Assembly: GCF_900141985.1 (NCBI RefSeq)
Contig: NZ_FQZK01000012.1
Span: 173,056 to 237,055 of the forward strand
Length of the DNA stretch: 64,000 nt
Direction of reading: 5' to 3'
DNA from: Nocardiopsis flavescens
GTDB taxonomy: Bacteria; Actinomycetota; Actinomycetes; Streptosporangiales; Streptosporangiaceae
The notes beneath the pieces were generated by a model. The model ran no database searches, was not told the origin of the DNA, and saw only the letters and a list, made by a program, of their open reading frames with translations. Every line of letters begins with the position of its first letter. The first letter of the stretch is position 1. Below, in pieces: positions 8,870 to 19,781 of this stretch. Made by a program: the position numbers and the translations under genes.

Positions 8870-11035
8870 TCACTCGTAGCGTCCGCCGGCCCGGGCCAGG
8901 GCCACGAGCGAGGCGGGCGGCGCGAACCGCTCGCCGTAGGCGGCGGCGAGCCGCTCCGCCCGGGCGACGAACCCCGGAGGCCCCCCGGGATAGCCGTTGA
9001 CGTACTGGAGCGCGCCGCCGGTCCACGGCGGGAAGCCGATGCCCAGCAGCGACCCGACGTTGGCGTCGGGCACCGACCGCAGCACCCCCTCGTCCAGGCA
9101 GCGGACCGTGTCCAGGGCCTCGGCGAACAGCATCCGCTCCTTCATGTCCTCGAAGGGGATCTCCCGGCCGGGGACGGCGAAGTGCTCGTACAGGCCGGGC
9201 CAGAGCCGCGTGCGCACGCCGTCCGCGTACTCGTAGAAGCCCGCCCCGGACGCGCGCCCCCCGCGGGAGAACTCGTCGATCATCCGGTCGACCACCGCCT
9301 CCGAGCCGTGCGGCGTCCACTCCCCCCCTTCGGCCAGGACCGCGGCCCGGGTCTCCTCCCTGATCTTGCGGGGCAGGGTCAGGGTCAGCTCGTCCATGAG
9401 CTGCAAGGGCGGTGTGGGGTAGCCCGCCTGGGCGCCCGCCTGCTCGACGGACGCGGGGGAGAGCCCCTCGCCGAGCATCGCGACCGCCTCGTCGACGAAC
9501 CTGCCGATGACCCGGCTGGTGAAGAAGCCCCGGCCGTCGTCGACCACGATCGGCGTTTTGCCGATCCGCCGGGCGACGTCGACGGCCCTGGCCAGGGCGC
9601 GGTCGCCGGTGCGCTCGCCGGCGACGATCTCCAGGAGCGGCATCTTGTCCACCGGCGAGAAGAAGTGCAGGCCGACGAAGTCCTCCGGCCGGCTCACGCC
9701 CCGGGCCAGTGCGGTGATCGGCAGGGTCGAGGTGTTCGAGGCCAGCAGGGCGTCCGGGCCGACCACGGCCTCGGCCTCCTTGAGGACCGCGTCCTTGAGG
9801 CCGGGGTCCTCGAAGACCGCCTCGATCACCAGGTCGCAGCCGGCCAGGTCCGCCGCCTCCGCCGTGGGCAGGATGCGCGCCAGCACCGCGTCGGCCTCCT
9901 CCCGGGTCGTCCGGCCGCGGTCGACCGCCGCGGCGAGCAGCTTCTCCGAGTACCCCCTGCCGCGTTCGGCGGCGGCGGTGTCGACGTCCTTGAGCACGAC
10001 CTCCAGCCCGGCGCGGGCGCAGGAGTAGGCGATCCCGGCGCCCATCATGCCCGCGCCCAGCACCGCGACCCTCGCGGGTTCGTAGCGGTCGTACCCGGGC
10101 GGGCGGTTGCCCCCGCCCTCGATGTGCTGCATGTCGTAGAAGAACGCCTGCATCATGTTCTTCGAGACCTGGCCGACCATCAGCTCCACCAGGTACGAGG
10201 TCTCGATCCGCTGCCCCGTCTCGAAGTCCGCCTGCGCGCTCTCGACCGCGGCGGCGAGGATGTTGCGCGGCGCCGGCGCGTCCACCCCCCTGAGCCGCTT
10301 GCGCAGGGCCGAGGGGAGGGCGGGCAGGGACCTGCGCACCGAGGGGTGCGCGGGGGAGCCGCCGGGCATGCGGTAGTCCGCGAGGTCCCAGGGCTGCGCC
10401 GCGCCGGGGTTGGCCAGGACCCACTCCACGGCCCGGGCCAGCAGTTCTCCGGGGGTGTCGACCAGCTCGTGCACCAGGCCCTTGGCCAGCGCCTGCGCGG
10501 GCCGGTACCGCCGGCCCTGGAGCAGGACGTCCGCCAGCGCCCTCTCCAGTCCCAGCAGCCGGACCGTGCGGCTGACGCCCCCCGCCCCCGGGAGCAGGCC
10601 CAGGGTCGCCTCCGGCAGGCCGATGCGGCTGTCCGGGGCGTCCAGGGCGATCCGGCGGTGGCAGGCGAGCGCGATCTCGAACCCCCCGCCCAGCGCCGTG
10701 CCGTTGATCGCCGCGGCCACCGGCCTGCCGAGGGTCTCCAGGCGGCGCAGCTGGGACTTCAGGGTCGCGCACAGGTCGCTGAGGTCCGCGGCGTCCTCGG
10801 GCCGGGCCCGGCTCATGGAGTCGACGTCGCCCCCGGCGAAGAAGCTCGCCTTGGCGGAGGTGAGGACGACGCCGGTGATGCCCTCGCGCTCGGCCTCCAG
10901 CCGCTCGACCGTGGCCTGCATCGAGTCGACGTACGTCCGGTTCATGATGTTGACGGCGCGGTCGGGGTCGTCCATCGTCAGGACGACGACGCCGTCGGCG
11001 CCCTGCTCCCAGGTGAACATGTTCGTGTCGGGCAT
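8870..11035 (-). CDS. fadB: Bifunctional enoyl-CoA hydratase / 3-hydroxyacyl-CoA dehydrogenase
   Basis: This 721-residue FadB/FadJ-type protein performs hydration and NAD-dependent oxidation in beta-oxidation. The N-terminal hydratase domain (1-190) has the oxyanion-hole segments FFAGGD and NGTALGGGFE (Glu120) and the second glutamate Glu142 in LPEATLGLLPGAGG. The Rossmann domain starts near residue 322 with GAGMMGAGIA at 327-336, followed by the dehydrogenase helical domains to the end. The start MPDTNMF was preferred to an upstream in-frame start that would add 28 basic residues overlapping fadA; the chosen ATG follows an AGGAAA-type ribosome site. It lies 35 bp after fadA in the same operon. 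Within a rubber cluster it should handle acyl-CoAs from oxidised oligo-isoprenoids, though the sequence alone does not exclude ordinary fatty acids. Confidence 0.92.
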   Translation of the reverse strand: MPDTNMFTWEQGADGVVVLTMDDPDRAVNIMNRTYVDSMQATVERLEAEREGITGVVLTSAKASFFAGGDVDSMSRARPEDAADLSDLCATLKSQLRRLETLGRPVAAAINGTALGGGFEIALACHRRIALDAPDSRIGLPEATLGLLPGAGGVSRTVRLLGLERALADVLLQGRRYRPAQALAKGLVHELVDTPGELLARAVEWVLANPGAAQPWDLADYRMPGGSPAHPSVRRSLPALPSALRKRLRGVDAPAPRNILAAAVESAQADFETGQRIETSYLVELMVGQVSKNMMQAFFYDMQHIEGGGNRPPGYDRYEPARVAVLGAGMMGAGIAYSCARAGLEVVLKDVDTAAAERGRGYSEKLLAAAVDRGRTTREEADAVLARILPTAEAADLAGCDLVIEAVFEDPGLKDAVLKEAEAVVGPDALLASNTSTLPITALARGVSRPEDFVGLHFFSPVDKMPLLEIVAGERTGDRALARAVDVARRIGKTPIVVDDGRGFFTSRVIGRFVDEAVAMLGEGLSPASVEQAGAQAGYPTPPLQLMDELTLTLPRKIREETRAAVLAEGGEWTPHGSEAVVDRMIDEFSRGGRASGAGFYEYADGVRTRLWPGLYEHFAVPGREIPFEDMKERMLFAEALDTVRCLDEGVLRSVPDANVGSLLGIGFPPWTGGALQYVNGYPGGPPGFVARAERLAAAYGERFAPPASLVALARAGGRYE

Positions 11036-11070
11036 CGCTGCGGTGTTTCCTTTCGTGGTCGGGGAGGGGC

Positions 11071-12282
<1,212 letters not shown>

Positions 12283-12371
12283 GTGCGTGCCGTCCCTTCC
12301 GCCGGGGAGCCGCTCCCCGGCCCGTGCGCGGCGCGGCGGTCCACCGCGCCCGGCCCTCCTCATGATCACTC

Positions 12372-12392
12372 TTGTTGTCCGTTTGTCAATAG
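12372..12392. promoter_or_regulatory. Operator-like site A upstream of fadA
   Basis: First of three copies of a 21-base sequence with consensus YTRTTGTCC-NTN-TGTCAATAG (two parts around a 3-base centre). This copy reads TTGTTGTCC then GTT then TGTCAATAG on the plus strand. It lies 90 bases ahead of the fadA start and may include promoter elements for that gene. It resembles a partly symmetric TetR operator. Confidence 0.7.
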
Positions 12393-12469
12393 TGGTTCGC
12401 GGTCGCTGTCCTTGATCGAATCGGGTCCGGTGCGTTGCACGTGCGTCGAAACGGGATCTCGGCCATCAC

Positions 12470-12490
12470 CTATTGACATAGGGACAACAA
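12470..12490. promoter_or_regulatory. Operator-like site B upstream of fadD
   Basis: Second copy, in the opposite orientation: CTATTGACA, TAG, GGACAACAA on the plus strand. It is 61 bases upstream of the fadD GTG and contains TTGACA, a perfect consensus -35 hexamer, so a bound repressor would block RNA polymerase. Sites A and B match at 19 of 21 positions when aligned in the same orientation. Confidence 0.75.
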
Positions 12491-12550
12491 AGGCACAGTG
12501 TGGTGCCACTCACACCGTGTCCTGGCGGCTCACGACGAAGGGAACCCCCC

Positions 12551-14371
12551 GTGACGATCGCGGAACAGGTGCGGCAGGCCGTTGAGGGACAGACGATCCC
12601 CCGGCTGCTGCGCCGCAACGCCCTCCTCTATCCCGACCACCCCGCCCTCACCGACGGCCTCGGCCCGGACGCGCAGACCTGGACCTGGTCGCGGCTGCGC
12701 GACGAGGTCGCGGCCCTCACCCGGTCCTTCTCCCTCCTGGGGATCCGGCCGAACGACCGGGTGCTGATCGCGATGTCCAAACGGCCCGAGCACTGGGTCG
12801 TCGACCTGGCGGCGATCCACCTCGGCGCCCTGGCCTGCACCGCGTACGAGACCCTGAGCACCGAGCAGATCCGCTACATCGCCCACCACAGCGCGGCCAC
12901 CATGGTCGTGCTGGAGGGGCCCGAGCAGATGCGGCGCTGGGAGCCGGTCCTGGAGGAGCTGCCGCACCTGCGCGCCGTCGTCGTCCTGGACCCCGCCCTG
13001 GTCCGCTCCGGGGACGGGCGGTTCGCCGCGTACGCCGGCCTGCGCGGGGAGACCGTCCCGGAGGCGGGCAGCGCCGAGTTCGAGGAGCTGACCGACGCCG
13101 TCACCGCGGACCGGCCGCTCGCCCTCGTGTACACGTCGGGCACCACGGGCGAGCCCAAGGGGGTCGTGCTGACCCACCGCAACGTGATCCACGAGTCCCT
13201 CATGCAGGACCACCTCGTCGAGGTGCCCGACCACCCCAGGACGGTGGCCTACCTGCCCCTGGCGCACATCGCCGAACGCGTGCTCGGCGTCTACATGCCG
13301 ATCTGCAACGCCGGGCACGTCACCATCTGCGCGGACCCGGCGCAGCTCCCGCTGGCCCTGCGCGCGGTCCGGCCGAACGGGTTCTTCGGGGTCCCGCGGG
13401 TGTGGGAGAAGCTCGCGGCCGGGCTGAGGATGCGGCTCGACGCGCTCCCCGAGGAGGCCGCCGCCGCGGTGGCCCCGGCCCGCGAGACCGCCACACGGAT
13501 CCACCGCCTCCGGTCCCGCGGGGAGGAGGTGCCCGCCGACCTGCTCGAACAGGGCGAGTACCTGGACCGGGAGGTCCTGAAGCCGATCCGGGCCGCCGTC
13601 GGGCTCGACGAGTGCCACCGCAGCTTCAGCGGCGCGGCGCCGATCCCCGTCCCGGTCCTGGAGTTCCTGGCCGGCATCGGCCTGACCGTCTACGAGGTGT
13701 GGGGGCTCAGCGAGACCACCGGCTCCGCGACCGTCAGCACGCCCGGGGCGTTCGAGCCGGGCGCGGTGGGCCGCCCCGGGCCCGGCATCGAGGTCGTCAC
13801 CGCCGAGGACGGGGAGCTGCTCGTGCGCGGCCCGGTGGTCTTCGCCGGGTACCTGGACGCGGACGGCGCCGTCGTGCCCGCCACGGACGGGGACGGCTGG
13901 CTGGCGACCGGCGACATCGGCACGGTGAACGACCGGGGCATCGTCTCCATCACCGACCGCAAGAAGGAGCTGATCATCACCTCCGGGGGCAAGAACATCG
14001 CCCCCACCGCGATCGAGTCCCCCCTGCGGTCGCACCCCCTCGTCGCGTACGCGGTCGCGGTCGGCGACGGCCGCCCCTACGTCACCGCGCTGATCGTCCT
14101 GGACGAGGAGTCGGCACCCCTGTGGGCGCGCTCGGCGGGGATCGAGGCGGGCGGACCGGAGGAGCTGGCCCGCCACGCCGACGTGCTCAAGGCGCTCGAC
14201 GAGCTGGTCGAGAACGCGAACGCGGCCCTGTCCCACGCCGAGCAGGTCAAGAAGTACCGGGTCCTGGCCGGGCCGTGGACCGCGGAGTCGGGGGAGCTGA
14301 CCCCCAAGCTGAGCCTGAAGCGCAGGGTCATCGTGGACCGGTACGCCGACGTCATCGACTCGATGTACTAG
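12551..14371 (+). CDS. fadD: AMP-dependent long-chain acyl-CoA synthetase
   Basis: This 606-residue ligase of the FadD15-type long-chain class activates carboxylic acids with ATP and CoA. The P-loop motif YTSGTTGEPKG lies near residue 194, an adenine-binding YEVWGLSETTG segment near residue 380, and the hinge motif GWLATGDIG with DRKKELIITSGGKN before the C-terminal lid. The GTG start follows AAGGGA at good spacing; the open frame upstream is short and runs into the operator region. It is divergent from fadA and carries operator site B. In this cluster the obvious substrates are acids formed by OxiAB from rubber oligomers, but that is context, not sequence. Confidence 0.92.
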   Translation: MTIAEQVRQAVEGQTIPRLLRRNALLYPDHPALTDGLGPDAQTWTWSRLRDEVAALTRSFSLLGIRPNDRVLIAMSKRPEHWVVDLAAIHLGALACTAYETLSTEQIRYIAHHSAATMVVLEGPEQMRRWEPVLEELPHLRAVVVLDPALVRSGDGRFAAYAGLRGETVPEAGSAEFEELTDAVTADRPLALVYTSGTTGEPKGVVLTHRNVIHESLMQDHLVEVPDHPRTVAYLPLAHIAERVLGVYMPICNAGHVTICADPAQLPLALRAVRPNGFFGVPRVWEKLAAGLRMRLDALPEEAAAAVAPARETATRIHRLRSRGEEVPADLLEQGEYLDREVLKPIRAAVGLDECHRSFSGAAPIPVPVLEFLAGIGLTVYEVWGLSETTGSATVSTPGAFEPGAVGRPGPGIEVVTAEDGELLVRGPVVFAGYLDADGAVVPATDGDGWLATGDIGTVNDRGIVSITDRKKELIITSGGKNIAPTAIESPLRSHPLVAYAVAVGDGRPYVTALIVLDEESAPLWARSAGIEAGGPEELARHADVLKALDELVENANAALSHAEQVKKYRVLAGPWTAESGELTPKLSLKRRVIVDRYADVIDSMY

Positions 14372-14441
14372 GGGTCCGCCGCAGACGGGCGCGGCCGGCC
14401 CTCCCGGCCCGGCCGGGGACCCCTCCCGCCGACCGCGCCCC

Positions 14442-14473
14442 GCCCCGCCCTCCGCCTGCGGGGAGGGCGGGGC
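14442..14473. terminator. Terminator between converging fadD and the flavin oxidoreductase gene
   Basis: A 12-bp perfect stem (14442-14453 with 14462-14473), 8-base loop, in the 286-bp space between the two converging stops. The rest of this space shows no gene, only very GC-rich sequence. Confidence 0.6.
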
Positions 14474-14657
14474 CCGCCGGCGGCCGGCGGCGCCTCCGGG
14501 CCCGCGGACCGCCCGCCGCCCCCGCGCCGAGGCCGCGCGGGGGCGGCACCGCGCGGCGGGCCCGGGGGGCCGATCCCCGCCCGTGTTCCGTGCCGGGTGC
14601 CCGCACGGAGAGGGGACCGGTGCCCGTGCGGGCCCGGTCCCCGGTCGTCCGCCGCGG

Positions 14658-15668
<1,011 letters not shown>

Positions 15669-16811
15669 TCAGAGTCCGTAGGTCTTGCCGATGATGTCCC
15701 GCTGGATCTCGCTCGTGCCCCCGTACACGGTGGACACCACCGTCGACCGGAGCAGGGACTCCATCCCGTACTCGGTGGCGTAGCCGTAGCCGCCGAGCAT
15801 CTGCATGCCCTCCAGGGTCACGTGCTTGGCCAGTTCGGTGCACTTGAGCTTGGCCATCGACGCCTCGCGGGCGAAGATCCGGTCGGGTTCGGCGTCGATG
15901 GCCGCCGCGACGTCGTCGACCAGGAGCCGGGCGCACTCCAGCTCGGTCGCCATGTCCGCGATGCGGTGCTTGAGCGCCTGGAAGGAGCCGATGGGACGCC
16001 CGAACTGCTCGCGCTGGCGGACGTAGGCGAGGGTGTCGTCGAAGGCCCGCCGCGCGGTGCCCAGCATGAGGGCGGCGAGGATCATCCGCTCCAGGTTCAG
16101 CCCGGCCATGAGCTGCGCCCACCCCTGGCCCGGGGTGCCGACCACGGCCGAGTCGGGGAGGAAGCAGTCGGTGAAGTAGAGGTCGTTGACCTCCCGGCCG
16201 CCCATGGTGTCGATGCCGCTGATCTTCAGGCCGGCGGTGCCGGCGGGCACCAGGAACTGGGTCAGGCCCTCGTGCTTGGAGCCCTCCTGCGAGGTGCGCG
16301 CGATGAGCAGGATGTGGTCGGCGATGTGCGCGTTGGAGCACCAGGTCTTCTGGCCGTTCACCACGTACCCGCCCTCGGTGGGCCGGGCGCGGCAGGTCAG
16401 GGCCCCCACGTCGGACCCGGCGCCGGGCTCGGACATGGAGATGGCCTCGACCCGGCCTTGGACCACGCCCCCGAGGACCTTGCGCTTCTGCTCCTCGGTG
16501 CCGAACTTCTCGTAGGCCGCCGCGGCGATGACCGTCGTCCCGAAACCGCTGATCGGGGCCCGTCCGTAGGCGGTCTCCTCCAGGAAGAGGCACAGCTCCA
16601 CCATCCCGAGGCCGCTCCCGCCGTACTCCTCCGGAAGGGAGACGCCCAGCCAGCCCAGGTCGGCCATCTTGGCGTAGAGGGCCTGGTTGTGCGGCTCCCG
16701 CCCGTGGTCGGTCAGCGCGTCCCGCTGCTCCCCGGTTCCGCACTCGCGCTTGCAGAACCTGGTGATCGCGTCGACCAGGTCCCTCTGTTCGTCGGTCAGG
16801 GCTCGCGGCAT
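15669..16811 (-). CDS. Acyl-CoA dehydrogenase
   Basis: This 380-residue FAD enzyme introduces the alpha,beta double bond in beta-oxidation. Family signatures include ISMSEPGAGSD (FAD/substrate loop near residue 133) and the C-terminal MLGGYGYATEYGME and YGGTSEIQRDIIGK. The last contains a glutamate at the usual catalytic place. Normal length. The ATG gives a standard N terminus (RALTDEQRDLVDAI). It heads a two-gene operon with the flavin oxidoreductase and has operator site C 49 bp upstream. It stands back-to-back with the second TetR gene, which probably controls it. Confidence 0.92.
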   Translation of the reverse strand: MPRALTDEQRDLVDAITRFCKRECGTGEQRDALTDHGREPHNQALYAKMADLGWLGVSLPEEYGGSGLGMVELCLFLEETAYGRAPISGFGTTVIAAAAYEKFGTEEQKRKVLGGVVQGRVEAISMSEPGAGSDVGALTCRARPTEGGYVVNGQKTWCSNAHIADHILLIARTSQEGSKHEGLTQFLVPAGTAGLKISGIDTMGGREVNDLYFTDCFLPDSAVVGTPGQGWAQLMAGLNLERMILAALMLGTARRAFDDTLAYVRQREQFGRPIGSFQALKHRIADMATELECARLLVDDVAAAIDAEPDRIFAREASMAKLKCTELAKHVTLEGMQMLGGYGYATEYGMESLLRSTVVSTVYGGTSEIQRDIIGKTYGL

Positions 16812-16859
16812 GTCGTGCCTTCCTCGGTGTGTTCGGGGACACCGGCCATTGTCCGCAAG

Positions 16860-16880
16860 CTATTGTCCATGTGTCAATAG
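16860..16880. promoter_or_regulatory. Operator-like site C between acyl-CoA dehydrogenase and tetR genes
   Basis: Third copy of the 21-base sequence: CTATTGTCC, ATG, TGTCAATAG. It is the most symmetric copy (CTATTG and CAATAG outer arms). An additional half-like CATTGTCC lies just before it (16847-16854). Its place between the divergent genes fits autoregulation of the TetR gene and control of the dehydrogenase operon. Confidence 0.75.
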
Positions 16881-17094
16881 GGTTATATCCCTGTCCGTGC
16901 CGATGGGTGCGCCGAACCTGGAAGGGGTGGCGGGGTCTCATTGGCGTTTGTTCGACAGTAGGGTGGGCAGGGAAGAGCAGGGGCGCGACGGCCGACAGGT
17001 CCGATGGGGGGACGACCGGGGGCGGGAGCGGGCCCCGGTGGTACTTTTGCGGCTGTCGCCGGCGTCGTGCCGACGAGGCGGAGGGGGAACGTTC

Positions 17095-17712
17095 ATGCAA
17101 CCGCCCGTGCAGCGGCGCCGTCTCGAACCCGACCAGAGGCGTTCGGAGATCCTGGCCGTGGCCCGCACACTGTTCGGCGAGCGCACCTACTCGGCCGTGT
17201 CCGTGGCGGAGATCGCCCAGGAGGCGGGGGTCGCGCGGGGCCTGGTGAACCACTACTTCGGGGGCAAGCGCCAGCTGTACCTGGAGGTCGTGCGGCGGAT
17301 GCTGATCGTCCCGGCCTCCGTGGCGGAGAACCTGCCCCGGACCACGATCGAGGAGCGGATCTCGATCTGCGTCGACCGGTGGCTGGACGTGGTGGAGCGG
17401 GACAAAGAACTGTGGCTGTCGGCGATCGGCGCGGAGGCGATCGGGCAGGACCGCGACACCGAGCAGATCCTGCTGGAGGCCGACGAGGTGGCCACCGACC
17501 ACATCCTCCAGGCCGCGATGATGTCGGACGTGGTGGAGGGGCGTACCGAGCTCCGGGCGATGGTCCGCGCCTACGGGAGCATGTTGAAGGCGGCGTCCCG
17601 TGAGTGGCTGGTGCGCGGTGCGCTCAGCCGGGCCGACCTGCACGTCATGCTGACCCGGTCGGTTCTGCACCTGCTCCGGGACGTCTTCCCCGCGGTCCGC
17701 GCGGACTCCTAG
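17095..17712 (+). CDS. TetR-family regulator, probable repressor of the beta-oxidation module
   Basis: This 205-residue TetR protein has an N-terminal DNA-binding domain at residues 12-60 (RRSEILAVARTLFGE, SVAEIAQEAGVARGLVNHYF). The remaining helices form the effector and dimer domain. The ATG at 17095 has a strong GGAGGGGG ribosome site; the frame is open further upstream but covers operator site C and non-coding-like sequence. It is divergent from the acyl-CoA dehydrogenase operon. Because the same 21-bp sequence occurs here and at fadA/fadD, it is the best candidate for a local FadR-like repressor responding to acyl-CoA. This is inference; no binding data are available. Confidence 0.83.
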   Translation: MQPPVQRRRLEPDQRRSEILAVARTLFGERTYSAVSVAEIAQEAGVARGLVNHYFGGKRQLYLEVVRRMLIVPASVAENLPRTTIEERISICVDRWLDVVERDKELWLSAIGAEAIGQDRDTEQILLEADEVATDHILQAAMMSDVVEGRTELRAMVRAYGSMLKAASREWLVRGALSRADLHVMLTRSVLHLLRDVFPAVRADS

Positions 17713-17934
17713 GGCCGTGCGGCGGGTGCCTCCGCGTGGTCCGGCGCCCGCGTCGGAGCGCGGGGGCGGTTTCCGGGCGGTCTCCCGCCGGACGGCGCGT
17801 GGGGGCCGGCCCGGGGAGCGACCCCGGATGATCCGCCGACCAGGTGCCGGGTGTACCGGCCAGGGGTCGGTGACACGGGCGCCCGGGGTCCGCCGCCCCC
17901 GGCGCGGTCCGGGCATGCGGCGCCGTCCGGGCAT

Positions 17935-17960
17935 GAAAAAAGGCCCTGCGAGCAGGGCCT
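17935..17960 (-). terminator. Rho-independent terminator of tRNA-Leu
   Basis: Read on the minus strand: a 9-bp stem with a 2-base gap (AGGCCCTGC, TC, GCAGGGCCT) followed by a run of T. It begins 8 bases after the tRNA 3' end. Confidence 0.85.
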
Positions 17961-17967
17961 TCCTCTG

Positions 17968-18052
17968 TGTCCGAGGGGGGACTTGAACCCCCACAGCCTT
18001 AACGGCCACTAGCACCTCAAGCTAGCGCGTCTACCTATTCCGCCACCCGGAC
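17968..18052 (-). tRNA. tRNA-Leu (anticodon GAG)
   Basis: An 85-nucleotide class II tRNA on the minus strand. The acceptor stem GTCCGGG pairs with CTCGGAC (one G-T pair), discriminator base A. The anticodon stem CTAGC/GCTAG encloses loop TTGAGGT, so the anticodon is GAG. There is a long variable arm and a T arm GGGGG-TTCAAGT-CCCCC. The CCA end is not encoded. Confidence 0.93.
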
Positions 18053-18195
18053 CGGTGACGTCCGGCGGTTGTGCCGCCCGACAGGTCAACAATAGCAAAG
18101 CCGGGGAGTACCCCGAACCGCTTTTCGGGCCGGGGGTGATCATGGCAGGGTCGGGTGCGACGAGCACAGTGGACACGGCGGAACGGGAGCGTCCG

Positions 18196-19518
18196 ATGAC
18201 AACGGGATCCGAGGGGTTGAGCACGGCGGAGGTCGAGGTCGTCGACCTGTGCCGGGAGCTCATCGCCTTCGACACCTCCAACTACGGGGACCACTCCGGG
18301 CCGGGCGAGCGCAAGGCCGCGGAGTACGTGGCGGGAAAGCTCGACGAGGTCGGTGTCGAGTCGAAGATCTATGAGAAGCACCCCGGCCGCAGCAGCCTCG
18401 TGGCGCGCATCGAGGGCGTCGACTCCGGTCGCCCCCCGCTGCTGGTGCACGGCCATCTGGACGTGGTGCCCGCCGCCGCGGAGGACTGGACCCACCACCC
18501 CTTCGCCGGCGAGATCGCCGACGGCTGCGTGTGGGGCCGCGGCGCGGTCGACATGAAGAACATGAACGCGATGGTCCTGGCCATGCTGCGCCAGCGGCTG
18601 CGCGAGGGCCGCCGGCCGCCGCGCGACATCGTGCTGGCGTTCCTCGCCGACGAGGAGGCGGGCGGCACCTGGGGCGCGCAGTACCTGGTGGACGAGCACC
18701 CCGACCTGTTCGCGGACTGCGACGCGGCGATCAGCGAGGTCGGCGGGTTCTCGTTCACGGTCAGGGACGAGCGGCGCCTCTACCTCATCGAGACCGCGGA
18801 GAAGGGCATCGCCTGGATGAAGCTGACCGCGCGCGGCACCGCCGGGCACGGTTCGATGGTCAACCGGGACAACGCGGTCACCGAGCTGGCGGCGGCCGTC
18901 GCCCGGCTGGGACGGTACGAGTTCCCGGTGCACCTGACCCCCACGGTGCGCACGTTCCTGGAGGAGATCTGCGAGGAGTTCGCGATCCCCTTCGACGAGA
19001 ACGACCTCGACGCGACGGTGGCCCGGCTGGGCCCGATCGCCAAGATGATCGGCGCGACCCTGCGCAACACCCTCAACCCGACGGTGCTGGGCGGCGGCTA
19101 CAAGGCGAACGTCATCCCCGGCGAGGCGACCGCCCAGGTGGACGGGCGCTTCCTCCCCGGAACCGAGGCGGACTACTTCGCCAAGATCGACGAGCTGCTC
19201 GGCCCCAAGGTGGACCGGGAGTTCATCCACCACCTGCCCGCGGTGGAGACGCCCTTCGAGGACGGCCTGGTGAACGCCATGTCGGCCGCCCTGCTGGCGG
19301 AGGACCCGCAGGCGCGCGCCGTCCCCTACTGCCTGTCGGGCGGCACGGACGCCAAGAGCTTCTCCCGGCTGGGCGTGCGCAACTTCGGTTTCGCGCCGCT
19401 GAAGCTGCCCCCCGAGCTGGACTTCGCGGGCATGTTCCACGGGGTCGACGAGCGGGTGCCGGTCGACGGGCTGCGCTTCGGGGTCCGGGTGCTCGACCGG
19501 TTCATCGAGATGAGCTGA
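18196..19518 (+). CDS. M20-family zinc peptidase/deacylase
   Basis: This 440-residue M20/M25/M40 hydrolase is a di-zinc enzyme with a dimerisation lid. Metal-site motifs are VHGHLDVVP (first histidine and aspartate), GRGAVDMKN (bridging aspartate) and FLADEEAGG (catalytic glutamate pair). A later GTDAKSF and a C-terminal MFHGVDERVPV supply the last ligand. Substrate classes include dipeptides, acyl-amino acids and succinyl-diaminopimelate; the sequence resembles the general actinobacterial M20 peptidases, not DapE specifically. The ATG at 18196 has GGGAG six bases ahead; upstream in-frame ATGs exist at 18142 and 18055. It is followed by its own terminator. Confidence 0.88.
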   Translation: MTTGSEGLSTAEVEVVDLCRELIAFDTSNYGDHSGPGERKAAEYVAGKLDEVGVESKIYEKHPGRSSLVARIEGVDSGRPPLLVHGHLDVVPAAAEDWTHHPFAGEIADGCVWGRGAVDMKNMNAMVLAMLRQRLREGRRPPRDIVLAFLADEEAGGTWGAQYLVDEHPDLFADCDAAISEVGGFSFTVRDERRLYLIETAEKGIAWMKLTARGTAGHGSMVNRDNAVTELAAAVARLGRYEFPVHLTPTVRTFLEEICEEFAIPFDENDLDATVARLGPIAKMIGATLRNTLNPTVLGGGYKANVIPGEATAQVDGRFLPGTEADYFAKIDELLGPKVDREFIHHLPAVETPFEDGLVNAMSAALLAEDPQARAVPYCLSGGTDAKSFSRLGVRNFGFAPLKLPPELDFAGMFHGVDERVPVDGLRFGVRVLDRFIEMS

Positions 19519-19597
19519 CGCCCGGGTGGGACCGGCGCCGGGGGAGCGTGGCGCTGGGATGGGCGGGTCCGTCCTCACCTGCGGTAATTCGTCCCCT

Positions 19598-19634
19598 GGC
19601 CGCGTCGGGAAGTTCTCGACGCGGTCCCCTTTTT
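19598..19634 (+). terminator. Rho-independent terminator after the M20 peptidase
   Basis: Stem of 10 bp with one G-T pair (19598-19607 with 19617-19626), 9-base loop, then CCC and five T residues. Confidence 0.8.
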
Positions 19635-19781
19635 CCCGTGCGCGGTCACTGAGTGTGATGCTACGGTGTCTGTGAGTTCAGAGATGGGGTGGCTCGGGCA
19701 CGTCCGCCGTGCACCCACCGCATCCGACCGGGCGGCGCCGCCGCACGGGACCGTCCAGCAGTGGGAAATGAGGGGGCATCC